Position numbers and translations under genes: made by a program
Notes under the pieces: model-generated
What the model saw: only the letters and a program-made list of their open reading frames with translations
The model's database searches: none
What the model was told of the DNA's origin: nothing
Source of the DNA: Maricaulis maris
GTDB taxonomy: Bacteria; Pseudomonadota; Alphaproteobacteria; Caulobacterales; Maricaulaceae
Assembly (NCBI RefSeq): GCF_003634045.1
Contig: NZ_RBIM01000007.1
Span: forward strand, 1-64,000
Length of the DNA stretch: 64,000 nucleotides
Direction of reading: 5' to 3'
Shown: piece after piece, positions 34,172 through 43,541 of the stretch
Numbering within the stretch: position 1 is the stretch's first letter
Layout of the letters: every line of letters starts with the position of its first letter

Positions 34172-35044
34172 ATGAGCCTCAAGGGTAAAACGATTTTCAT
34201 CACCGGCGCGTCGCGCGGCATTGGCCTCGCGATCGGCGAGCGCTGCGCCCGTGACGGCGCCAATATCGTGATCGCGGCCAAGTCGGACACGGTGGACCCG
34301 CGTCTCGAGGGTACGATCCACACCGCTGCGGCGGCGATCGAGGCCGCCGGCGGACAGGCGCTGGCGGTCAAATGCGATATCCGTGACGAAGCCCAGGTCG
34401 AGGCGGCGGTGGCGGCCGCGGTTGACCGGTTCGGCGGTATTGATGCGGTGGTCAACAACGCCTCCGCCATCTATCCGCGTGGCACGGTAGATGTGCCGAT
34501 GAAGCGCTATGACCTGATGCACCAGGTCAATGGGCGCGGCACTTTCCTGACCACGCAGAAATGCCTGCCCTATCTGATGAAGGCCGAGAACCCGCACATC
34601 ATCGCCCTGGCGCCGCCGCTCGACATGCGCGGGATGTGGTTTGGTCCGCATGTCGCCTACACCTCGGCGAAATACCAGATGAGCCTGTGCATCCTGGGCT
34701 GGGGTGAGGAGTTCAAGGGCAAGATCGGCGCCAATGCGATCTGGCCGCGTACCGCCGTCGCCACCGCCGCCATCTCCAACGTGCTGGCCGGTGAAGAGGC
34801 GATGAAGAGTTGCCGCAAGCCGGAGATTCTCGCCGACACCGCCTATGCCGTCCTCAACAAGCCGGCGGCCGAGTTCACCGGTAATTTCATCATCGATGAC
34901 AGCTTCCTGTGGGATGAGGGCGAGCGCGATCTCGACAAGTATTCCTACGACCCGTCGATCGAACTCCTACCCGACTTCTTCGTCCCGGAAGAGCCGGCAG
35001 CGCCTCCCGGTGTGAAGATCATGGCGATCCCGGCGGCGCACTGA
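34172..35044 (+). CDS. Short-chain dehydrogenase, HSDL2-like
   Basis: The 290-residue SDR has the nucleotide-binding motif TGASRGIG (11-18), NNAS (95-98), Y163 and K167 (YTSAKYQMS). The position of the catalytic serine is A147 in ALAPPLDM, where hydroxysteroid-dehydrogenase-like 2 proteins have serine before the prolines (LSPPL). The WFGPHVAYTSAKY and GEEFKGKIGANAIWPRT segments are otherwise typical of that group. NADPH-linked oxidoreductase of unknown substrate; activity could be altered. Confidence 0.88.
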   Translation: MSLKGKTIFITGASRGIGLAIGERCARDGANIVIAAKSDTVDPRLEGTIHTAAAAIEAAGGQALAVKCDIRDEAQVEAAVAAAVDRFGGIDAVVNNASAIYPRGTVDVPMKRYDLMHQVNGRGTFLTTQKCLPYLMKAENPHIIALAPPLDMRGMWFGPHVAYTSAKYQMSLCILGWGEEFKGKIGANAIWPRTAVATAAISNVLAGEEAMKSCRKPEILADTAYAVLNKPAAEFTGNFIIDDSFLWDEGERDLDKYSYDPSIELLPDFFVPEEPAAPPGVKIMAIPAAH

Positions 35045-35135
35045 CCGGATTGGCGGCGAGGTCCCGGTCAACGCGGCATGGCCCTGACTGGCCGGGTGAT
35101 TGCCCTGGATCGCGACACGGCGGAGAAGCAGGGTG

Positions 35136-36299
35136 ATGACCGACACGTTTCTGACAATGGCCTACGCCATCGCAGCCGGATCCATCGGTTTCGCGCTGGT
35201 CATGGCGTTGACCAAATCCGGTCAGCGCGGCGACAGGTCATTATTCTTTTGCCTGGCGCTCATCGCGTTGCTGGCGCATGTGCTCGGTCAACTCGTCATT
35301 GTCTCGGGTGCCTATCGGCTTGCACCGCATCTGGTCGGGGCTGATCTTGCGATCAAAATGGTTCTGGGGCCGGCGGTCTTCTTCTTTGCCCGCGCCCTGG
35401 TCTCGACGACAAGCCGTCGTTTTGGCGGCTTCGACTGGCTGGTGCTGCTCGGCCCGGTACTGGTTCTTGTCGCGATGCTGCCCTTTGCCAGTCTGAGCGC
35501 CGACCAGAAACTCGCCCTGGCGGATCCGGCGACCCGTAATCCTGACCATTACCGGATCGCGCTCTACACCTGCACCGCGTCGCTGGTCATTTTCCTGACC
35601 TTCACCGGTTGCTACCTGATCTTGGCCCTGCGGCTGCAGATGCGGCACAGGCGGCGCATGATGGACGCGTTTGCCAATATTGAGCGCAAATCGCTGGACT
35701 GGCTGCGTACCATTCTTTTCGTCTTCGCTGGCGCCTGGACGTTCTTTGCCATCAAGCAAATCCTGTGGATGACCGGCACCTCGATCCCTGTTTTGAACAT
35801 CGCCCTGGCCTTCACCGAAACCTTGGCAATCGCGGCCTTCGCCTATCTCGGCGTACACCAGCCCGCCCTGCCTTCGGACCGGGCGGCCAAAGCCGAGGCG
35901 CCGATCAGACGGCCGATCCTGACCGAGCAACGGATGACCCGGACGGCCGCCAAGCTCCTGGGCGCGTTGGAGGCCGACAAGCTCTACGCCGACAGCGACC
36001 TGTCGCTGCAAAAACTGTCCGACGTCACGGGCGTCACGAAGAACCATATATCCGAAACTCTCTCGCAGCATGTCGGCGTCAATTTCTTTGACTTCGTGAA
36101 CAGTCACAGGGCCGACGAGGCCAAACGCTTGTTGAGCGAGACCGATCTCAATACGCTCGAAGTGGCCCTGGAGGTCGGGTTCAACTCCCGCTCAACCTTC
36201 AATGCGGCGTTCAAGAAACATGTCGGCACGCCGCCGAGCCAATATCGCGCAAAGGCACGAAGTGGCCGGTCGCGAGACGTGGAGAACGCCGTCACCTAG
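35136..36299 (+). CDS. AraC-family regulator with membrane-embedded N-terminal half
   Basis: This 387-residue protein starts with about seven hydrophobic segments (residues 1-235), then a linker and an AraC/XylS DNA-binding domain (about 275-375: LSLQKLSDVTGVTKNHISETL, NTLEVALEVGFNSRSTFNAAFKKHVGTPPSQYR). This layout belongs to membrane-tethered helix-turn-helix regulators sensing an envelope or small-molecule cue. It probably controls the adjacent DUF4386 gene 120 bases downstream. ATG 35136 has a GCAGGGTG site. Confidence 0.9.
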   Translation: MTDTFLTMAYAIAAGSIGFALVMALTKSGQRGDRSLFFCLALIALLAHVLGQLVIVSGAYRLAPHLVGADLAIKMVLGPAVFFFARALVSTTSRRFGGFDWLVLLGPVLVLVAMLPFASLSADQKLALADPATRNPDHYRIALYTCTASLVIFLTFTGCYLILALRLQMRHRRRMMDAFANIERKSLDWLRTILFVFAGAWTFFAIKQILWMTGTSIPVLNIALAFTETLAIAAFAYLGVHQPALPSDRAAKAEAPIRRPILTEQRMTRTAAKLLGALEADKLYADSDLSLQKLSDVTGVTKNHISETLSQHVGVNFFDFVNSHRADEAKRLLSETDLNTLEVALEVGFNSRSTFNAAFKKHVGTPPSQYRAKARSGRSRDVENAVT

Positions 36300-36419
36300 T
36301 GCACGACAATGTCCGAATGGCCCCATTCGGACGACAGGCAAGCCGGTCTCCTGCATGTCCGGGGGGCCGGTGATCGCACCGGCTTGGATCACTGCTTAGT
36401 CGACGGGGGCGCTCACGCC

Positions 36420-37154
36420 ATGTCTGCATTACAACACACCGATCAATCCGCTCGCCGCATGGCCCGGCTGGCGGGTTTATCCTACGTCATCTATTCCGCT
36501 GCCGGGATTTACATCACCTTTGGCCCGATCCCCGGACTCAGCACGCTGTCGGGTGGGGACGCCGCGTCGCAGCCGCTTGAATTCCTGTTTCGGACGGGGC
36601 TCCTGGCCGAGGCGGTGATGTACACGTTCGTCGTCATCTCGGCCGCCGCCATGTACGCCGTACTGAAGCCGGTGAGCCAGGGAGGCGCCCTCGTCGGAGC
36701 CTTCTGCCGGTTGATCGAAAGTGCAATGGGGGCGACTTTCATCATCTTCAAATATGCCGCCTTTGCAGCGGTCGTGAACCCGGATCTGAGCCCCGGCTTC
36801 TCGGGTGAGGAACGATCCGCCCTCGTGATGCTCCTGCGCGATGTATACGGTTCGGCGATCTACTTCCTGCTGATCCCGATGGCCGTGGGCGGCATCCTCT
36901 TCTTCGCCCTGTTCTTCCGCGCGCGCTTCATTCCGCGATGGCTCGCAGCCTGGGGCATGCTCACCTATCTGGTTGTCGGATCCGTGGCCGCGACCATCGT
37001 CTTGTTCCCGTCCCTGAAGGAGCACGTCATGCTCTTCTTCCTGCCGGGGGCCCTGTTTGAGTGGGTGGTTGCTTTCTGGTTGCTTTTCGCCGGGATCAAT
37101 ACAGCGCGCTGGACGGGCAAGCCGTCAGCCACAGTCCAGGGCGCAGCCCCCTGA
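36420..37154 (+). CDS. DUF4386 membrane protein
   Basis: The 244-residue protein has six hydrophobic segments and begins QSARRMARLAGLSYVIYSAAGIY, the DUF4386 opening; FKYAAFAAVVN and the mid-region (RDVYGSAIYFLLIPMAVGG) fit the family. The start at 36420 avoids a hydrophilic lead-in encoded from 36309. It lies directly after the membrane AraC regulator, suggesting a sensor/target pair. Function unknown. Confidence 0.85.
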   Translation: MSALQHTDQSARRMARLAGLSYVIYSAAGIYITFGPIPGLSTLSGGDAASQPLEFLFRTGLLAEAVMYTFVVISAAAMYAVLKPVSQGGALVGAFCRLIESAMGATFIIFKYAAFAAVVNPDLSPGFSGEERSALVMLLRDVYGSAIYFLLIPMAVGGILFFALFFRARFIPRWLAAWGMLTYLVVGSVAATIVLFPSLKEHVMLFFLPGALFEWVVAFWLLFAGINTARWTGKPSATVQGAAP

Positions 37155-37185
37155 CGCCGGTCATCCGGCTGTCCCGGTCGCGGGC

Positions 37186-37253
37186 GAGCTCACTGGTGCA
37201 CTTATTCAGGGTGTGATGACCGTCACACCCTGAATAAGTGCCTGTCAGAGCTC
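37186..37253. repeat. 68-bp dyad with 19-bp perfect arms
   Basis: GCACTTATTCAGGGTGTGA (37198-37216) and TCACACCCTGAATAAGTGC (37223-37241) are exact inverted repeats around a 6-base loop. GAGCTC recurs symmetrically outside, at 37186-37191 and 37248-37253, separated from the main stem by 6 unpaired bases each side. There is no T-run, so a simple factor-independent terminator is unlikely. The stretch 37155-37604 also contains the small gene at 37327; nothing else was seen. Confidence 0.85.
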
Positions 37254-37326
37254 ACAACTTTACCGTTGGCTGAATCCGATTCACCGCTAGCTTCAGACCT
37301 GTCACGACAAGATAGTGAGGGGCGGG

Positions 37327-37437
37327 ATGATGCGGACGAGATCGGGAAGTGGCTGGATCAGTGTGGTGATCATCGCCGGCGTCGCCGTCGGTTTCGCCCT
37401 GGCCTGGATCCGCGCCGGCTCTCCCTATAATTTCTGA
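37327..37437 (+). CDS. Small single-helix membrane protein, 36 residues
   Basis: ATG at 37327 follows GAGGGGCGGG, a good ribosome site, and the frame ends with TGA at 37437. The peptide has a basic start (MMRTRSGSGW), one hydrophobic helix (ISVVIIAGVAVGFALAWI) and a short tail (RAGSPYNF). Composition and ribosome site support a real small protein, but no homologue is recalled. Confidence 0.5.
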   Translation: MMRTRSGSGWISVVIIAGVAVGFALAWIRAGSPYNF

Positions 37438-37604
37438 CCTGCGAGGCAGGGTCGGCGCGCCGCGCATAAAATCCCGCTTGCGCTTTTTCAAATTTCGCCA
37501 ATATGGGATTTGGAGCGTCGCACTCTGCGGCCGGCCGGCCTTGATCCGGACCCGCCGCTGCCCCACTGCCTGCCGTCGACGCGGCTGGTCGGAGTGACAA
37601 ATCC

Positions 37605-38012
37605 ATGCTTCTCGTGGACACCTATCTTGCCCCCAGCCCGCTGGAAGGGCTGGGCGTTTTTGCGTCCGATTTCATCCCGGCCGGCACCCTGGTCTGGGTG
37701 CTCGACCAAGCGGTTGACCTGGTCCTGACCGAGGCCCAGCTGGCCGAACGGCCGCAGGTTTATCGCCAATACATGCAGCGCTATGCCTATTTCGACCGAG
37801 GCCTGAACGGCTATCTGCTGGACGGTGATCATGCCCGCTTTCTCAATCACAGCGGTGAGCCGAATATTGATTTCCGTGCCGACGGCAATGGCGAGGCCCG
37901 GCGCGACATTCACCCCGGCGAGGAAATCCTGTGTGACTACAGCCAGTTCATGGAAGACGTCGTGCTGCTGCCGACAGCGGCCCGGCACAATGGCGCCGCG
38001 ATGAGCGCCTGA
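37605..38012 (+). CDS. SET-domain protein
   Basis: The 135-residue protein is a minimal SET domain: LEGLGVFASDFIPAGTLVW (13-31) at the start, the NHS motif (N81-S83) in RFLNHSGEPNIDF, and the closing GEEILCDYSQF with the catalytic-type tyrosine Y112. SET proteins transfer methyl groups from S-adenosylmethionine to protein lysines; short bacterial members are poorly known. No post-SET cysteines are present. A histone-deacetylase-family gene follows 84 bases downstream on the same strand. Confidence 0.85.
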   Translation: MLLVDTYLAPSPLEGLGVFASDFIPAGTLVWVLDQAVDLVLTEAQLAERPQVYRQYMQRYAYFDRGLNGYLLDGDHARFLNHSGEPNIDFRADGNGEARRDIHPGEEILCDYSQFMEDVVLLPTAARHNGAAMSA

Positions 38013-38096
38013 CCCCGTCCGGAGCTGCAAACCCCGTCGGAATAAGGGCGTGGTCGGGGCTGGATTGCGGGGCGGGAAATGCCCACACTGGCGGTC

Positions 38097-39029
38097 ATGA
38101 AAACCACGATTTTCGACAGCCCCGCCAGCCGCCTTCACGCCGTCCCGCCCGGACATCCCGAACATGTCGGTCGCTATGAGGCCGTGCGCTCGGCACTGCT
38201 TGCCCTGCCGGGATGTGATTGGGTCGAGGCTGGTGCGGCCGGCATGCCGGACCTCGCCCGCTTCCACAGCGCGGCACATGTCGACCGGGTGCTCAGTGCC
38301 TGTGCCCAGGCGCCGGACGGCGAGTGGGTGGCGCTTGATCCCGACACGCTTGTCTGCGACCGCTCCGCCGCCGCAGCGCTCGGTGCGGTCGGCGCGGCAG
38401 TGGCGGCCGTCGACACGGTGGTGGCCGATGATGGCGGCGCCGGCTTTGTGCTGGCGAGACCACCGGGCCATCATGCCGAGCCGGACCGGCCGATGGGGTT
38501 TTGCCTTTTCAACACCATCGCCATTGCGGCGATGCACGCGCTGGAGGTCCACGATCTGGCCTCGGTCGCCATCATCGATATCGACGTGCATCACGGCAAT
38601 GGCACGCAATGCTTGGCCGAGCGCGACGGCCGCGTGTTTTTTGCGTCCCTGCATCAGGCGCCGCTTTATCCCGGCACGGGCGGGGAGGGCGAGACCGGCC
38701 TTGGCGGCAATGTTCTCAATTGTCCCATGCCCGAGGGCGTCACCGGTTCCCAGTGGCGGGCACGCTTCGAGACACAGGTGATTCCGGCGCTGAAACGGGC
38801 GAGGCCCGACATGATCCTCGTCTCGGCCGGATTTGATGCGCATGCGGACGATCCGGTCGGCGGTTGGGGGCTGCGCAGCAATGACTATGCCTGGGTTGCA
38901 CGGCAACTGGCTGGCATTGCCCGCGATTTTAGCCGATCGCGGCTTGTTTCCGTGCTGGAGGGTGGCTACGACTGTCCGGCCTTGGGGCGGTCGGCGGCGG
39001 CGTTTGCCGGCGCGTTGTCCGAAGCGTGA
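38097..39029 (+). CDS. Histone deacetylase family (acetylpolyamine/acetoin-type) amidohydrolase
   Basis: The 310-residue enzyme has the zinc amidohydrolase motifs [10 protein letters not shown] (121-130), [13 protein letters not shown] (zinc ligands D163, H165) and [11 protein letters not shown] further on. Bacterial members deacetylate polyamines, acetoin-related or other small amides and sometimes proteins. Start 38097 follows homology; ATG 38079 has a better ribosome site and is possible. It lies between a SET gene and a histidine-phosphatase gene, upstream of xseB, a placement seen in other alphaproteobacteria. Confidence 0.9.
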   Translation: MKTTIFDSPASRLHAVPPGHPEHVGRYEAVRSALLALPGCDWVEAGAAGMPDLARFHSAAHVDRVLSACAQAPDGEWVALDPDTLVCDRSAAAALGAVGAAVAAVDTVVADDGGAGFVLARPPGHHAEPDRPMGFCLFNTIAIAAMHALEVHDLASVAIIDIDVHHGNGTQCLAERDGRVFFASLHQAPLYPGTGGEGETGLGGNVLNCPMPEGVTGSQWRARFETQVIPALKRARPDMILVSAGFDAHADDPVGGWGLRSNDYAWVARQLAGIARDFSRSRLVSVLEGGYDCPALGRSAAAFAGALSEA

Positions 39030-39119
39030 CCAAAAATCCTGCCAGGCTGCGTCGGGGCGCGCCGGTTGTTGCGCCTGCCCCCGCCCGTGACCGTGATCAA
39101 GTGTGACTGAAATCAGAGC

Positions 39120-39719
39120 ATGACCGACATCAGACCTGCCACGCCTTCGCGGCCCGGCTTCATCACCATTGCCCGCCATGGCCAGCCGCTCGCGAACCGC
39201 GAAGCGATGCTGGACTGGCGCGGTTATGAGGACTGGTGGGACAATGAATACCAGCCCGCACCGCTGGTTGCCGGTCAGGTCGCTCCGGAGGCCTTGCAGC
39301 AACAGGCCGTCGAGGCGAGCACCATCTTTGCCTCGACCTTGCGACGGGCCGTGGAAACGGCGCAGGCGGTGGCGCCGAACCGTGAACTGGTGATCGACAA
39401 GGATTTCATCGAGGCGGAATTGCCGCCGCCGCCCTGGCCGGGCCGTTTCATGGCCAAGACCTGGGGCGTGTTTGCGCGCTGCACCTGGTGGCTGGGTCAG
39501 TCGCGCGGACGCGAGAGCCGGGTTGATGCCGACATTCGCGCGGCGCGCGCCGTTGAACGTCTGATCCGGGCCGCAGATGACGGACCGGTCGTGTGTTGTG
39601 CCCATGGCTGGTTCAACCGGATGATGCGACCGCACCTGAAAGCCGCTGGCTGGGTCTGTGTCCGCGATGGCGGTGACAGCTACTGGTCCTGGCGGCGGTA
39701 TGAATATCGCGGCGACTGA
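39120..39719 (+). CDS. Histidine phosphatase superfamily protein
   Basis: The 199-residue protein has the phosphohistidine motif [10 protein letters not shown] (16-25), the second arginine in [10 protein letters not shown] and the second histidine in [11 protein letters not shown]. The RHG signature is of the phosphoglycerate-mutase-like superfamily; members act on diverse phosphate esters. Substrate unknown. It is 91 bases after the deacetylase-like gene and likely in the same transcript. Confidence 0.85.
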   Translation: MTDIRPATPSRPGFITIARHGQPLANREAMLDWRGYEDWWDNEYQPAPLVAGQVAPEALQQQAVEASTIFASTLRRAVETAQAVAPNRELVIDKDFIEAELPPPPWPGRFMAKTWGVFARCTWWLGQSRGRESRVDADIRAARAVERLIRAADDGPVVCCAHGWFNRMMRPHLKAAGWVCVRDGGDSYWSWRRYEYRGD

Positions 39720-39811
39720 CGCACCGATTGCCGCGCACCGTCGGGCTTCCTATGGTGTCCGGCAATTCCGCCCGAACCGACACCCGGACCTTTCGAATAC
39801 GGAGAGAGTTG

Positions 39812-40060
39812 ATGGCAGCCGAGCCGCATGCCGATATTGCCACCCTGAGCTTTGAAAAAGCCCTTGCCGAGCTGGAAGGCATTGTCCGCCAGCTCGAGTC
39901 GGGCGAGGTCGAGCTGGAGCGCTCAATCGAGATCTATGAGCGCGGCGCGGCGCTGCAGGCGCATTGCGACAGCAAGCTGAAGGCGGCCGAGTTGAAGGTC
40001 GAAAAGATCGTCCGCGGCGAAGATGGCCAGCCGACGACCGAACCGGCCGGGCTGGACTAG
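39812..40060 (+). CDS. xseB: Exodeoxyribonuclease VII small subunit
   Basis: The 82-residue helical protein has the XseB signature: [36 protein letters not shown] and [12 protein letters not shown]. With XseA it forms exonuclease VII, which degrades single-stranded DNA in repair. Start at 39812 follows a CGGAGAGAG site. It begins the xseB-ispA-dxs block common in proteobacteria. Confidence 0.95.
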   Translation: MAAEPHADIATLSFEKALAELEGIVRQLESGEVELERSIEIYERGAALQAHCDSKLKAAELKVEKIVRGEDGQPTTEPAGLD

Positions 40061-40083
40061 TCGTGGCTGACGAAGATCCCGGC

Positions 40084-40416
40084 ATGGCGTCGATCGAGGA
40101 TTTCCTCAAGCTCGACATCCGCATCGGCACGGTGGTGCAGGCCGAACCCTTTCCGGAAGCGCGCAAGCCGGCGATCCGTCTGTGGATCGATTTTGGCGGC
40201 GAGTTGGGGACGAAGAAGTCCTCGGCCCAGATCACGGCCCACTACACGCCGGACGCGCTGATCGGCCGGCAGGTGCTGGCGGTGGTGAATTTTCCGCCGC
40301 GCCAGATCGGTCCGATGCGCTCGGAAGTGCTGACACTCGGCGTTTCTGATGGCACAGGAGAGATCGTGTTGATGGCGCCGGACCAGCCCGTGCCCGACGG
40401 GTCGCGACTGCATTAG
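40084..40416 (+). CDS. csaA: CsaA-like tRNA-binding domain protein
   Basis: The 110-residue protein has the EMAP/tRNA-binding OB fold: SIEDFLKLDIRIGTVVQAE, KKSSAQITAHY, LAVVNFPPRQIGPMRSEVL and GEIVLMAPDQPVPDG. CsaA proteins form dimers and are described as protein-secretion chaperones or tRNA binders. ATG 40084 gives the standard length; GTG 40063, 2 bases after the xseB stop, is an alternative. It stands between xseB and ispA, a position usually empty. Confidence 0.9.
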   Translation: MASIEDFLKLDIRIGTVVQAEPFPEARKPAIRLWIDFGGELGTKKSSAQITAHYTPDALIGRQVLAVVNFPPRQIGPMRSEVLTLGVSDGTGEIVLMAPDQPVPDGSRLH

Positions 40417-40488
40417 CGACACACGAACAGCAAGATCGAGGCAGGTGCCTTGGGGGAGCCCTGACGGGCAGGCAGGACAGGCAGGTCG

Positions 40489-41376
40489 ATGGAGACTTTC
40501 GAACAGCGACTCAACGAGCATGCCGACCGGGTGACGGTCGCGCTCGATGCCCTGTTGCCGCGGGCCGAGGGGCCGGAAGCCCATCTCAATTCGGCCATGC
40601 GTTATGCGGCCCTCGGACCGGGCAAGCGGCTGCGCCCCTTCCTCACCATCGAGGCCGGCCATCTTGTTCATGCCGATGAGCGCGGCATATTGCGCGCCGC
40701 CTGTGCGCTGGAATGCATCCACGCCTATTCGTTGATCCATGACGATCTGCCGTGCATGGATGATGATGATGTGCGCCGCGGCCGTCCGACCGTGCACAAG
40801 GCCTATGACGAGGCGACGGCCGTGCTCGCCGGCGACGGGCTGCAATCGGTCGCCTATGAAATCCTCGCCCATCCCGACACCCATCAGCGCGGCAGTGTCC
40901 GGGCCCGTCTGGTCGAGCGCCTGTCACGGGCGTCGGGTCCCTATGGCATGGTGGGTGGCCAGATGATCGACATCCGGGCCGAAACCGAACAGTTCGACAT
41001 TTCTGTTGTCACCCGCATGCATCGCATGAAAACCGGAGCGCTGATCTCCTACGCGGTCGAGAGTGCGACCATCCTCAAGGATGTCGACGAGTCTGTACGT
41101 CGGGCGCTGGAGGGGTTTGCCCATGATCTTGGCTTGGCTTATCAGATAACGGACGATCTCCTGGATGCCACGGGCAATGCGGGCGAAGCGGGCAAGGCCG
41201 TCGGCAAGGATGCCGGTCAAGGAAAAGCCACCTTCGTCACCATTCTGGGAGTGGAAGGCGCGCGTGACCGTTCGCGGCACTTGGCCGCACAGGCCAAGGA
41301 CCACCTTGAACCTTTCGGCGCACGAGCAGATGTTTTGAGAGAGGCCGTCGATTTCATCCTCGCGCGGCGCTCGTGA
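40489..41376 (+). CDS. ispA: Farnesyl diphosphate synthase
   Basis: The 295-residue prenyl transferase makes farnesyl diphosphate from dimethylallyl and isopentenyl diphosphates. First aspartate-rich motif [10 protein letters not shown] (85-94), second DDLLD (222-226), and GPGKRLRP near residue 43 are present; [10 protein letters not shown] is the usual C-terminal part. Its stop overlaps a GTG alternative start of dxs, and dxs begins within 10 bases, so the pair is coupled. Confidence 0.95.
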   Translation: METFEQRLNEHADRVTVALDALLPRAEGPEAHLNSAMRYAALGPGKRLRPFLTIEAGHLVHADERGILRAACALECIHAYSLIHDDLPCMDDDDVRRGRPTVHKAYDEATAVLAGDGLQSVAYEILAHPDTHQRGSVRARLVERLSRASGPYGMVGGQMIDIRAETEQFDISVVTRMHRMKTGALISYAVESATILKDVDESVRRALEGFAHDLGLAYQITDDLLDATGNAGEAGKAVGKDAGQGKATFVTILGVEGARDRSRHLAAQAKDHLEPFGARADVLREAVDFILARRS

Positions 41377-41384
41377 AAGGCCGC

Positions 41385-43316
41385 ATGTCCATGGCACTGA
41401 AAACCCCGATCCTCGACACCGTCAATTCACCGGCAGATCTCAAGAATCTGCCGATCGACCGACTCAAGACGCTGGCCGATGAGCTGCGCGCCGAGACGAT
41501 TGATGCAGTGTCGGTCACCGGTGGCCATCTGGGCGCCGGCCTCGGCGTGGTCGAACTGACCACCGCCCTGCACCATGTCTTCGATACCCCGACCGACACG
41601 CTGATCTGGGATGTCGGTCATCAATGCTATCCGCACAAGATCCTGACCGGTCGCCGCGACCGCATCCGCACCCTGCGCCAGGCCGGCGGCCTGTCCGGCT
41701 TCACCAAGCGTTCGGAAAGCGAATACGACCCGTTTGGCGCGGCCCACGCCTCGACCTCGATCTCGGCGGCGCTCGGCTTTGCCGTGGCGCGCGATCTCAA
41801 GGAAGAAGACCGCAATGTCATCGCGGTCATCGGCGACGGCTCGATGTCGGCCGGCATGGCCTATGAGGCGATGAACAATGCCGGCCATATCGGTGGCCGG
41901 TTGATCGTCATCCTCAACGATAATGACATGTCCATCGCCCCGCCGGTCGGCGCGATGAGCCATTATTTTGCCCGCCTCGTTTCCTCGCAGGGCTATCGCT
42001 CCATCCGCAAGCTCGGCAAGGGCGTCGCCAAGGCGCTGCGCGTCGAGGAGGCGGCACGCCGGGCCGAGGAATACATGCGCGGCATGGCCATGGGCGGCAC
42101 ATTGTTCGAGGAGATGGGCTTTCGCTATGTCGGCCCGATCGACGGCCATGATCTCGACCAGCTGGTCCCGGTCCTGCGCAATGTGCGCGATGGCGATAAC
42201 GGCCCGGTCCTGATCCATGTCGTGACCCAAAAGGGCAAGGGCTATGCCCCGGCCGAGGCGTCTGACGACAAGTATCACGGCGTCGCCAAGTTCAACGTCA
42301 TCACCGGCGAACAGCAAAAGTCCAAGGCCGATGCGCCGTCCTACACCAAGGTCTTCGCCCGGCAATTGATCCGCGAGGCCGAGACCGACAGCCGCGTCGT
42401 CGGCGTCACCGCCGCCATGCCGGGCGGGACCGGGCTAGACCTGTTCGGGGAACGCTTCCCGGACCGCATGTTCGATGTCGGCATTGCCGAACAGCACGCC
42501 GTCACCTTCGCCGCCGGCCTCGCCGCCGATGGCATGAAGCCCTTCGCGGCGATCTATTCGACCTTCCTGCAGCGCGGCTATGACCAGGTGGTCCACGATG
42601 TGGCGATCCAGAAACTGCCCGTCCGCTTTGCCATCGATCGGGCCGGCCTGGTCGGCGCTGACGGCGCCACCCATGCCGGCAGTTTTGACATCGGCTATCT
42701 TGGCGCCCTGCCGGGCATGGTGCTGATGGCCGCGTCCGACGAGCTGGAATTGTCGCGCATGGTGAAAACTGCGGCGCTGATCGATGACGCCCCGTCCGCC
42801 TTCCGCTATCCGCGCGGCAATGGCACCGGCATTGAAATTCCCGACCAGATCGAACCACTGGAGATCGGTAAGGGCCGTGTCGTCCGCGAAGGCTCACGCA
42901 TCGCCATCCTGTCGCTCGGCACCCGCCTCGAGGAAAGCCTCAAGGCCGCCGACGCGCTGGCCGTACAGGGCTTCTCGACCACCGTCGCCGACGCCCGCTT
43001 CGCCAAACCGCTGGACGAGGACCTCATCCTGCGTCTGGCGCGCGAGCACGAAGTCCTGATCACGGTGGAAGAGGGCGCGGTCGGCGGTTTCGGCGCTTTC
43101 GTGCTGCACCTGCTGGCCGACAAGGGCGCCCTCGATCGCGGCCTGCGCATCCGCACCCTGACCCTGCCCGACACTTTCCAGGACCAGGAAGCCCCGTTCG
43201 ACATGTACGAAACCGCCGGCCTCAACGCCCGCCACATCGCCGCCAAGGCGCTGGAAGCCATGGGCAAGGATGATGCGGCAGCGGAACGTGTGGCGGCGGC
43301 GTTGATCGCGGGGTAG
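41385..43316 (+). CDS. dxs: 1-deoxy-D-xylulose-5-phosphate synthase
   Basis: The 643-residue thiamine-diphosphate enzyme condenses pyruvate and glyceraldehyde-3-phosphate, the first step of the methylerythritol-phosphate isoprenoid pathway. Motifs: [31 protein letters not shown] for ThDP/Mg binding, [15 protein letters not shown], and [18 protein letters not shown] 41385 has GAAAGG upstream; GTG 41373 and ATG 41391 are alternatives. In related genomes tlyA follows directly; here the next gene on this strand is 3.5 kb away. Confidence 0.96.
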   Translation: MSMALKTPILDTVNSPADLKNLPIDRLKTLADELRAETIDAVSVTGGHLGAGLGVVELTTALHHVFDTPTDTLIWDVGHQCYPHKILTGRRDRIRTLRQAGGLSGFTKRSESEYDPFGAAHASTSISAALGFAVARDLKEEDRNVIAVIGDGSMSAGMAYEAMNNAGHIGGRLIVILNDNDMSIAPPVGAMSHYFARLVSSQGYRSIRKLGKGVAKALRVEEAARRAEEYMRGMAMGGTLFEEMGFRYVGPIDGHDLDQLVPVLRNVRDGDNGPVLIHVVTQKGKGYAPAEASDDKYHGVAKFNVITGEQQKSKADAPSYTKVFARQLIREAETDSRVVGVTAAMPGGTGLDLFGERFPDRMFDVGIAEQHAVTFAAGLAADGMKPFAAIYSTFLQRGYDQVVHDVAIQKLPVRFAIDRAGLVGADGATHAGSFDIGYLGALPGMVLMAASDELELSRMVKTAALIDDAPSAFRYPRGNGTGIEIPDQIEPLEIGKGRVVREGSRIAILSLGTRLEESLKAADALAVQGFSTTVADARFAKPLDEDLILRLAREHEVLITVEEGAVGGFGAFVLHLLADKGALDRGLRIRTLTLPDTFQDQEAPFDMYETAGLNARHIAAKALEAMGKDDAAAERVAAALIAG

Positions 43317-43329
43317 GGGGCTGGTTCGC

Positions 43330-43490
43330 TTTCTTCCCCATTCCATGGGGAAGTGGGCCGAGGCGCAGCCTCGGGTCGATGGGGTCGAGCGCAGCGAGAG
43401 ACGCCCATGCCGCCTTCGGCGTCACCCCTCCGTCTCGCCGTCATGCGGCGATCCACCTCCCCACAATGTGGGGAGGAAAGCGACGAAAAA
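43330..43490. repeat. Repeat with CTTCCCCA...TGGGGAAG ends (D family)
   Basis: It opens TTCCCCATTCCATGGGGAAG and closes CTCCCCACAATGTGGGGAG, enclosing CCGAGGCGCAGCCTCGG and GCCGCCTTCGGCGTC hairpins. Related ends are seen at 143-172, 563-612 and 23209-23230. Together with the three following repeats it fills 43317-43933, which holds no gene. Confidence 0.7.
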
Positions 43491-43541
43491 TGCGAGACAC
43501 CGGGACATACACCAATTGTCGCGCACCTCGCGCGCATCAAC

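Noticed and set aside
37198-37241. Perfect hairpin as a factor-independent terminator
   Set aside because: There is no T-run on either strand (CTGTCAG follows on one side and CAGTGAG on the other), so it is reported as a dyad of unknown role.
37488-39635. Open frame of 715 codons on the minus strand
   Set aside because: It is antisense to the SET, deacetylase and histidine-phosphatase genes, all with recognisable motifs, and its own composition is low-complexity.
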